Below, one piece after another: positions 6,657 through 12,500 of a stretch of 12,500 nucleotides of DNA. A model generated the notes under the pieces. The model was given only the letters and a program-made list of their open reading frames with translations, was not told the DNA's origin and ran no database searches. The DNA comes from Hepatocystis sp. ex Piliocolobus tephrosceles. Its lineage: Eukaryota > Apicomplexa > Aconoidasida > Haemosporida > Plasmodiidae. The stretch is from the NCBI GenBank assembly GCA_902459845.2, contig CABPSV020000547.1, forward strand, positions 1-12,500, given 5' to 3'. The position numbers and the translations under genes are program-made. Positions within the stretch are counted from its first letter, which is position 1; each line of letters starts with the position of its first letter.

Positions 6657-6775
6657 AAACATTTAACTTTTTAAGAAATATTTTTGAAAGCTACAGTTAA
6701 CAACTGAGTAAAAATAACTTTTATAAACAGGTTTGGACTAAGAGAATAAATGAGTGAAAAAAAAAAAAAAAAAAA

Positions 6776-6940
6776 GGCAAAAATAAGGCAAAAATAAGGC
6801 AAAAAAAAGGCAAAAATAAGGCAAAAATAAGGCAAAAATAAGGCAAAAATAAGGCAAAAATAAGGCAAAAAAAAGGCAAAAATAAGGCAAAAATAAGGCA
6901 AAAATAAGGTAAAAAAAAGGTAAAAAAAAGGTAAAAAAAG
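6776..6940. repeat. 11-bp tandem array GGCAAAAATAA / GGTAAAAAAAA (15 units)
   Basis: GG occurs every 11 bp from 6776 to 6930 without a single length change. Twelve units begin GGC, mostly GGCAAAAATAA with two GGCAAAAAAAA. The last three begin GGT (GGTAAAAAAAA). The array is 270-430 bp upstream of the gene 4 ATG. The GGT units are the exact reverse complement of the T8ACC unit upstream of gene 1. Confidence 0.95.
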
Positions 6941-7106
6941 AGACGAACAAAGCGAAAAAAAAAAATGATGGCGTAAGAATGGAAAAAAAGAAAACTCCCC
7001 CCATGGTTTTATGGCTAATATGTATACATATATATATATACATGTTTAAGAGCTAATAATTTTCCCATTTGCTTCGATTTTTTTTCTCAGTTTTTACATG
7101 TAAAAA

Positions 7107-7146
<40 letters not shown>

Positions 7147-7207
7147 TTACGTACATGTACATACTCATACACAAACGAGCGTAAGGATGTAACAACTCTT
7201 AAGTAAC

Positions 7208-10200
7208 ATGTTTCCATCTTTGATAATAAACTCCTGGCATCAGTTCACTCAGAATAATAGTTACCATTTTTTAATAGGCACAAAAAAAACGAAAGTAAGT
7301 TATGTGATTAATAGAAAAAAAAAATTAAGCTCTCGTACAGCGAAATATATAAATTATTTTTTTTTAAAACAAAAAAGAGCAAAAGATATTATCAATTTTA
7401 ATAAATTAAAAAAAAAAAAACTGAAAGAGATACCTTCATTATTTCATACTGTTTTTAAAATAAAAAATGGTAAGTTACAAAATTTGAAAAAATGTAGTAA
7501 GTTTGAACAAGAACATACGTATGATTATATATCAGACGAACATTTACAATTAGTAACAGAAAATAAAGTGGATAAATGTAATCGACAGAATGGGACACAT
7601 ACGCTAACTTATGAACCAACACATGAACTTGTACCAACACATACCGAAATACTAAGACATAATGACCAAGCCGAAATTATTTATAGTGATAACTTTCCTT
7701 CAAATGTCAGCGTCAAAACAAATGATTTTTTTTTTCTGTCGAGGAATCCTAGACAAGATAATATAAAAAACAAAATAAACAAGTTGAATATATTAAATAA
7801 CATTATTGAAATAAAAAAAACAAAAGATATAAATAATTTATATTTAATCACAAGTTTAATAAATTTAGATCACGATAACAATTCAAATTATATTATATTA
7901 GAACTACTAAACAAAATGAAAAATGTTTTGTTTTATATGAACATAAAAGAAATTAGTTTAATCATGTACAATTTGTATAAATATTATTTTATTAAGTATA
8001 TAAAAAATATATTTATTAATGAAAATTCGATTAATTATAGTTCTTATTTTAATTTATTTTATACATTCGATAGTTATAATGATTTAATATATAAAAATAT
8101 GAACCATAGCCATAGTAGCTACAATAACCATAGTAGCCAATTAAAAAACGAAGTAATAGACATAAAATTAATTCAAAGATTTTGTATAAACCTTTCATGT
8201 GATCATATTAAAAAATATATTCATAACGAAACTGATTTTAATGTTCTTAGTAAATTAATTTATGTTTTTTGTTTTTTCAAAATTAATGATAAAAAATTGT
8301 ACGAAATAATAATTACGTCTGTTTTAAAAAATATGTTTTTAAAAAAAAATCAAAAAATTAAATACTTTTCTTTATTATCTTTATCTTTTGAAAAATTAAA
8401 AATATACAATGCACAATTTTCTTACTTACATTCGATGATACTTATAAAAAAAATGAATAAATTGATGGAGCTAGCCAAAAAGATGTTACTTAAAAAAAAA
8501 AAAAAAAAATTAAAACAAATTAATCTATTCGATATACACAATAAAATAAAAAAAAAAAAAAAACTCAACTTAATAGATTTAAAAGATATACTTACTTATA
8601 TGTATATAATAAACAAAAATAATATAAAAAATAATATTTTTGTTCTTACCTTGTTAAATTATGCTAACTTTTTTTTTTCGAAAAATCTAGAAAAGGAAAA
8701 AAACAATTATGCTTATTCCTATGCTCAAAGTTGTAAACAAAAATTACATAATAGTAACAATAAGATGGGTATATATTTATCCGCTTTTCCAAATTTGTTA
8801 CAAAACCGTAATAAGGGATCGAGTATAAAAAGAAGCCATAAAGACATAGATATAAATACTTACGAAAATAAAAAAAATAAAAAAAAATTATTTATAAACA
8901 CATATAAAAATGTAGTCTTTAAAAATGGAAGAAATGGAAAAATAAATAAAAAATTAGCTCTTTACTCTTTATACCAAATAAATAAAAAAATGGCAAGTAC
9001 AGGTTTAGAAACTGATATAATAAACAACATTTCGTTAGCACAAAAAATAAACAATAGTGCTTATGTTGAAAGGGGCAGTATTGATAGGGGCAGTATTGAT
9101 AGGGACAGTATTGATAGGGACAGTATTGATAGGGACAGTATTGATAGGGACAGTATTGATAGGGACAGTATTGATAGGGACAGTATTGATAGGGACAGTA
9201 GTAAAAGGGACAGTAGTAAAAGGGACAGTATGGATATGGTACATAAAAAAATAACACCGTACGAAAATAGCAATGCTGATTTTGGTCAAGAGCAAGATAA
9301 TATCAATATTAATAATTATAAAAATGATTTTCAATTGAATAAGAATAATAATATATGTGACAAAAACGTAAGACATAAAAATAAAAACACAAATAAACTA
9401 ATGAATAATATAACAACGAATAAAAACTATTTATTAGATAATTATTATAACATAGACTTAATTACACTTGTTCTGTTTTTAGATTATTTATGTTCTTATA
9501 ATTTTTTATTTTTAAAGAAATATGAAACATTTAATAATTTGATAAAATTATATATGGATGTATTAAGAGCTAGTAATTTAAAATGTATTCATTTTTTTTA
9601 TACATATAAAATAATTAGTATTAATATATATGCAAATATTTATAACAATTTTATTAACAAATTAATTTACTCTTCTCTTTTTTTTAAATTAAAAAATTTT
9701 ATTATGTACAGTTCAGGTAAAAAAGGAAATGCAAATTTGTATATACACAATACCTACTATTATATGATTATATTATATGAACAATTATTGAAAAATAAAA
9801 TATATGACTACAGACTAAATAGTGCTCTTTATAAATGTTTCGTTAATTTTTTAACACACAATAATGGCAACAATAATGGAAACAACGATGACAACAATAA
9901 TAGCAATAATAATAGCAATAATAATAGCAATAATAATGGCAATAATAATGGCAATAATAAAATGAATGATATTATTATGCATCCTATACTAACTCGATAT
10001 TTAAAGATGGTTAGTTTGTTAGGGGGACATATTCACATAAACGACTTAGGTAGTTGTTACAGTAACAATAATTGTTACTCTAGTGATATTAATAAAATAT
10101 TCACAACTAACTGCTCAAAAAATTATGTTACAATCCCAACTTTATCTCCGATCGTTTTTTTTTTCCCTTTGTTTAACAAATTTAACCAAATAAATTTTAA

Positions 10201-11857
10201 ATATATCGACATTTTTTTTGTTTTAAAAATTTACAAATATATAAACAAAATAAAAATATTATTAAACAGTAAGTATAAAGGTAATAGACGTAGCGACATT
10301 AGATGGGGAATTACCATCACCACCATCAACAACAACAACAACAACAATAACAACAACAATAATAATAATAATAATAACAATAACAATAACAACAACAATA
10401 ATAATAATAATAATAATAACAATAACAACAACAATAACAATAATAACAATAATAACAACAATAACAATAATAATAATAATAATAATAATAACAACAATAA
10501 CAATAATAACAATAATAACAACAATAACAATCACCCACCTGATAAGAAAACCTTTTTAAAAATGATAAATGAAATATATGATAAACTGCAGAACAAAATA
10601 AAAGAAGAAAGTAAAAATTTGAATTTATTAGACATAATGAACATTTATTTAATTAGTAATAAAGAATCGAAAAATAAAATGTTTTATTTAAATAATTTTT
10701 TATTTGATATTTTATTATTGAACAGTAATAAAATTGAAATGGCAGATAGTAAACTGTTTATAAAATTTTATAAAACAGTTTTAACATATATGTACTTACA
10801 CAAAATGGAAAAAAAAAAAAAAAAAAATTACAATATTAAAAAACATTATAATATTAAAAAATATGATCACACTTTTAAAACACTTATGTCTATAAATAAC
10901 AATTATATTGAACAAAAAATAAATACTTTAAAAATAAAACATATTTATGAAATAATTATATATAATCTTTTTTATTTAAGTAATATATTGTTTAAAAAAC
11001 AGAAAAAATTAAAAAGTGAAATAAGAAATGTACAAAAATTTTGTGAACAAAAATGTAAAAAAAAAAATAGAAAATTACAATTTCGTTTAGCAGAGAATAA
11101 ACAAATAGTAGAAAAAAAAACTGTGCAAAATATTTTAAATATTCTAAACTTATGTTTGTCACATTGGATTTTTGGATCGGATGAAAAAAGCTTATTAATT
11201 TATGTATATTTGTTATATTTTATTCATTTGATCAATAAAAATAAAAAAATTCGAAATTATATTTTTAAAAAAGAAGAAAATGGTAAATTTTTTTTAGAGA
11301 TTTGTCATAAAAAGGTAAAACAAATGGACAAACTATATAATTGTTTTTTTAATTATTCTACCATAATATATATCAATCCATTGTTATTATATTTTTTATT
11401 TAAATATAAAATTTGTATTGGTAATTATAAAAATAGAAAAGATAAAAAAAAAAAAATGAAATGGATTATAAACAATGAAACAATATACCATCATGTAATA
11501 AATGCAAAAAATGACCACAATTTTATTGAAATTATTTTTTATGCTATAACAAAAAATTATTCATTTTTTAATAATAATAATAATAAAACATTTGATGATT
11601 TTACAAATTTATATTCTAACAAATTAACAATTCAAAAAAAGGAAAATAATTATATTACAAGCGTTGATAAATTACAAAATTTCCAAACTTTTTATGATGA
11701 CCTAGTTGAACAAACTAAGCTTATAAATAAGTTATATAATCTTTATGAACATTTTTCAATATACATGTTTTACATTTTTTTAGTAAAAAAAAAAGCAATA
11801 GAGTATTTTATTAATAAAGCGATAAACCAGGAGAAATTCAAAAATCACATTTTTTAG
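7208..11857 (+). CDS. Large Lys/Asn-rich helical protein, unknown function; possible HPR-type organellar protein
   Basis: A 1549-residue protein from one unbroken frame. The start is the first ATG after an in-frame TAA at 7190-7192; the stop is TAG at 11855-11857. I do not recognise a named family. The N-terminus (MFPSLIINSWHQF..., then Lys/Arg-rich to about residue 80, no hydrophobic signal core) would suit a mitochondrial presequence. Residues about 207-270, 344-400, 456-490, 745-830 and 1120-1200 show repeating Leu/Ile/Phe helix pairs such as VLSKLIYVFCFFKINDKKLY and IDLKDILTYMYII. These resemble the heptatricopeptide-like helices of apicomplexan organellar RNA-binding proteins; this is inference, and I see no C-terminal RAP domain. 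Three low-complexity inserts interrupt the helices: the RDSID repeat (622-676), an Asn/Gly/Ser tract (885-917) and 68 Asn (1041-1108). Three coding A runs of 16-19 nt encode poly-Lys, and the frame stays open across all of them. It diverges from gene 3. Confidence 0.88.
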   Translation: MFPSLIINSWHQFTQNNSYHFLIGTKKTKVSYVINRKKKLSSRTAKYINYFFLKQKRAKDIINFNKLKKKKLKEIPSLFHTVFKIKNGKLQNLKKCSKFEQEHTYDYISDEHLQLVTENKVDKCNRQNGTHTLTYEPTHELVPTHTEILRHNDQAEIIYSDNFPSNVSVKTNDFFFLSRNPRQDNIKNKINKLNILNNIIEIKKTKDINNLYLITSLINLDHDNNSNYIILELLNKMKNVLFYMNIKEISLIMYNLYKYYFIKYIKNIFINENSINYSSYFNLFYTFDSYNDLIYKNMNHSHSSYNNHSSQLKNEVIDIKLIQRFCINLSCDHIKKYIHNETDFNVLSKLIYVFCFFKINDKKLYEIIITSVLKNMFLKKNQKIKYFSLLSLSFEKLKIYNAQFSYLHSMILIKKMNKLMELAKKMLLKKKKKKLKQINLFDIHNKIKKKKKLNLIDLKDILTYMYIINKNNIKNNIFVLTLLNYANFFFSKNLEKEKNNYAYSYAQSCKQKLHNSNNKMGIYLSAFPNLLQNRNKGSSIKRSHKDIDINTYENKKNKKKLFINTYKNVVFKNGRNGKINKKLALYSLYQINKKMASTGLETDIINNISLAQKINNSAYVERGSIDRGSIDRDSIDRDSIDRDSIDRDSIDRDSIDRDSIDRDSSKRDSSKRDSMDMVHKKITPYENSNADFGQEQDNININNYKNDFQLNKNNNICDKNVRHKNKNTNKLMNNITTNKNYLLDNYYNIDLITLVLFLDYLCSYNFLFLKKYETFNNLIKLYMDVLRASNLKCIHFFYTYKIISINIYANIYNNFINKLIYSSLFFKLKNFIMYSSGKKGNANLYIHNTYYYMIILYEQLLKNKIYDYRLNSALYKCFVNFLTHNNGNNNGNNDDNNNSNNNSNNNSNNNGNNNGNNKMNDIIMHPILTRYLKMVSLLGGHIHINDLGSCYSNNNCYSSDINKIFTTNCSKNYVTIPTLSPIVFFFPLFNKFNQINFKYIDIFFVLKIYKYINKIKILLNSKYKGNRRSDIRWGITITTINNNNNNNNNNNNNNNNNNNNNNNNNNNNNNNNNNNNNNNNNNNNNNNNNNNNNNNNNNNNNNNNNNNNHPPDKKTFLKMINEIYDKLQNKIKEESKNLNLLDIMNIYLISNKESKNKMFYLNNFLFDILLLNSNKIEMADSKLFIKFYKTVLTYMYLHKMEKKKKKNYNIKKHYNIKKYDHTFKTLMSINNNYIEQKINTLKIKHIYEIIIYNLFYLSNILFKKQKKLKSEIRNVQKFCEQKCKKKNRKLQFRLAENKQIVEKKTVQNILNILNLCLSHWIFGSDEKSLLIYVYLLYFIHLINKNKKIRNYIFKKEENGKFFLEICHKKVKQMDKLYNCFFNYSTIIYINPLLLYFLFKYKICIGNYKNRKDKKKKMKWIINNETIYHHVINAKNDHNFIEIIFYAITKNYSFFNNNNNKTFDDFTNLYSNKLTIQKKENNYITSVDKLQNFQTFYDDLVEQTKLINKLYNLYEHFSIYMFYIFLVKKKAIEYFINKAINQEKFKNHIF
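8492..8509 (+). repeat. Coding poly(A) run, 18 nt
   Basis: Eighteen A inside gene 4 encode a Lys run (residues about 429-434). Two more lie in the same gene: 16 nt at 8548-8563 and 19 nt at 10809-10827. The frame is preserved through all three. Confidence 0.85.
9071..9235 (+). repeat. 15-bp coding repeat, RDSID pentapeptide (11 units)
   Basis: Eleven 15-bp units encode residues 622-676: RGSID twice, RDSID six times, RDSSK twice, RDSMD once. The core units AGGGACAGTATTGAT are identical at DNA level, pointing to recent expansion. The patch is much more G-rich than the rest of the gene. No stop falls in several other frames, which produces long shadow frames on both strands. Confidence 0.95.
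9860..9958 (+). repeat. Coding Asn/Gly/Ser tract (NNNS/NNNG, 12-bp repeat)
   Basis: Residues 885-917 of gene 4 are Asn triplets separated by single Gly, Ser or Asp, with three consecutive NNNS then NNNG units. The DNA unit is AATAATAATAGC or AATAATAATGGC (12 bp). It interrupts an otherwise helical, hydrophobic region. Confidence 0.9.
10328..10531 (+). repeat. Poly-asparagine tract, 68 codons
   Basis: Residues 1041-1108 are 68 uninterrupted Asn, encoded only by AAC and AAT. The AAC/AAT order is not random: 14 codons at 10427-10468 recur exactly at 10490-10531, 63 bp apart, and an earlier looser pattern recurs about 39 bp apart. Poly-Asn tracts are typical of Plasmodium proteins and usually lie in disordered inserts. 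The reverse strand gives poly-Leu, poly-Ile/Val and poly-Cys/Tyr shadow frames. Confidence 0.97.
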
Positions 11858-11864
11858 CAATGAA

Positions 11865-11950
11865 TACATTTTAACAATAAACATAATTACATTTTAACAA
11901 TAAACATAATTACATTTTAACAATAAACATAATTACATTTTAACAATAAA
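11865..11950 (+). repeat. 23-bp tandem array with AATAAA in the gene 4 3' UTR
   Basis: Units start at 11865, 11888, 11911 and 11934 (the last partial), each beginning TACATTTTAACAATAAAC. The array starts 8 nt after the gene 4 stop codon and places the hexamer AATAAA at an exact 23-bp spacing four times. In many eukaryotes AATAAA is the polyadenylation signal; whether it is used here is inference. Confidence 0.9.
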
Positions 11951-12173
11951 CCTATTTTAATAAAAAAAAAAAAAAAAAAAATAATAAGTGACGCATTGTT
12001 GTGTATGTAACGGTATACATATATATATATAAACATGCATATACATATGTACATAATTTTATCATACAATTTTGAAAGTACTTTTTCTTTTGTGTTTTTT
12101 TTTTTTTTTTTTATCATTTATGCTATTTATTAAACAGAGTTTTAAAAATGTAACATTTTTTTTTATATAAAAT

Positions 12174-12182
12174 TAGCTAGCT
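12174..12182. promoter_or_regulatory. TAGCTAGCT motif
   Basis: Overlapping TAGCTA and AGCTAGCT, matching the reported AP2-O core. It lies about 320 bp beyond the gene 4 stop and could belong to the promoter of a gene outside the window. It is a weak call from a short motif. Confidence 0.25.
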
Positions 12183-12500
12183 TTAAAAAAAAAAAAAAAA
12201 ATCGATCAATTTTTAAATAAAGGAAACTATTTTTGTAGTAACCATAAAACATGAATACAACACATGAATATGTGACACGCTGAGTAACATCAAACAAACG
12301 AATAATTTAATGAATATTAGTAAAATAAAAAGCGTTAAAAAAAATATATGTCATACCAACACTATATATACATATATATATATATACATATACACAAATA
12401 CGTATGAATATGACATATTTTTAACTTTGGTATATACTTTTTTGTTAAAGCATAAGAAAGATATGTTGGAAAATACCAACTTCAGTTTAACCAGTTTGAC

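Larger units (their letters stand above)
6213..7207. other. Divergent intergenic region between genes 3 and 4
   Basis: This 995-bp interval should hold the promoters of gene 3 (leftward) and gene 4 (rightward). Contents in order: poly(A) plus (AT)n (6385-6432), 22-bp array (6569-6656), poly(A) (about 6757-6775), 11-bp GGCAAAAATAA array (6776-6940), (AT)n (about 7112-7140), and a GTAC/TACATG-rich patch (about 7150-7175) just upstream of gene 4. No gene is supported. Confidence 0.75.
11858..12500. other. Downstream region of gene 4 to the window end
   Basis: No supported gene. It starts with the 23-bp AATAAA-bearing array (11865-11950), followed by poly(A) (about 11961-11979), poly-T (about 12097-12112), a TAGCTAGCT motif (12174-12182), another poly(A) run (about 12185-12200) and an (AT)n patch (about 12370-12386). 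Only very short open frames occur. Confidence 0.75.

Noticed and set aside
6671..7043. Minus-strand frames with Leu-Pro-Tyr-Phe-Cys repeats
   Set aside because: Translations of the 11-bp GGCAAAAATAA array, open only because the unit has no reverse-strand stop.
8919..9376. Minus-strand and alternate plus-strand frames over the RDSID repeat
   Set aside because: Shadows of a 15-bp coding repeat inside gene 4. The gene 4 frame continues for 4.65 kb with sensible protein on both sides.
10231..10538. Minus-strand poly-Leu, poly-Ile/Val and poly-Cys/Tyr frames
   Set aside because: Reverse-strand reading of the poly-Asn AAC/AAT tract.
12465..12480. GTTGG-AAAATA-CCAAC inverted repeat near the window end
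   Set aside because: A five-base-pair stem is expected by chance and no T-run or other context supports a terminator or operator.

Overview
This window looks like nuclear DNA of a malaria parasite (Plasmodium). It is extremely A+T rich, with poly(A)/poly(T) runs up to 48 nt and many (AT)n tracts. Coding regions carry Asn/Lys-rich low-complexity inserts, including a 68-residue poly-Asn tract, and the introns are short and AT-rich with GTAATA donors. One gene encodes an AKAP7-type 2H phosphoesterase of the kind known as AKAL in P. falciparum. The species cannot be settled by eye; the intergenic minisatellites and homopolymers would fit P. malariae, P. ovale or an avian species, but that is a guess.

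I support four protein genes. (1) A three-exon plus-strand gene at 1181-2476 (273 aa after splicing), a conserved-looking protein of unknown function with an N-terminal coiled coil. (2) A minus-strand single-exon gene at 3590-4408 (272 aa) encoding a secreted protein: signal peptide, a short beta-repeat-like region, then a C-terminal domain resembling the 'CG...LGG...LP.HT...DDW.GE...SWGI' domains of ciliate extracellular proteins. (3) A minus-strand gene at 5190-6212 (340 aa), the AKAP7-like 2H phosphoesterase, with both catalytic HxS/T motifs and a 7-residue tandem-repeat insert between them. (4) A plus-strand single-exon gene at 7208-11857 (1549 aa), a large Lys/Asn-rich, probably alpha-helical protein with three low-complexity tandem tracts. 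It may be an organellar helical-repeat (HPR-like) protein.

Layout: genes 1 and 2 converge on 2477-3589; genes 3 and 2 lie in tandem on the minus strand across 4409-5189; genes 3 and 4 diverge from 6213-7207. There is no operon logic here and nothing shows that the four genes share a pathway.

The non-coding DNA is the most unusual part. Each intergenic interval has its own short-period tandem array: 12 bp (57-128), 11 bp (about 966-1145), 12 bp (2698-2769), 10 bp (3451-3530), 13 bp (4461-4551), 14 bp (4961-5072), 22 bp (6569-6656), 11 bp (6776-6940) and 23 bp (11865-11950). The two 11-bp arrays have essentially the same unit in opposite orientation. The 13-bp array places a GTAC core every 13 bp just upstream of the secreted-protein gene, and a TAGCTA palindrome sits beside that gene's start codon. 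No tRNA, rRNA, CRISPR array or transposon was seen.
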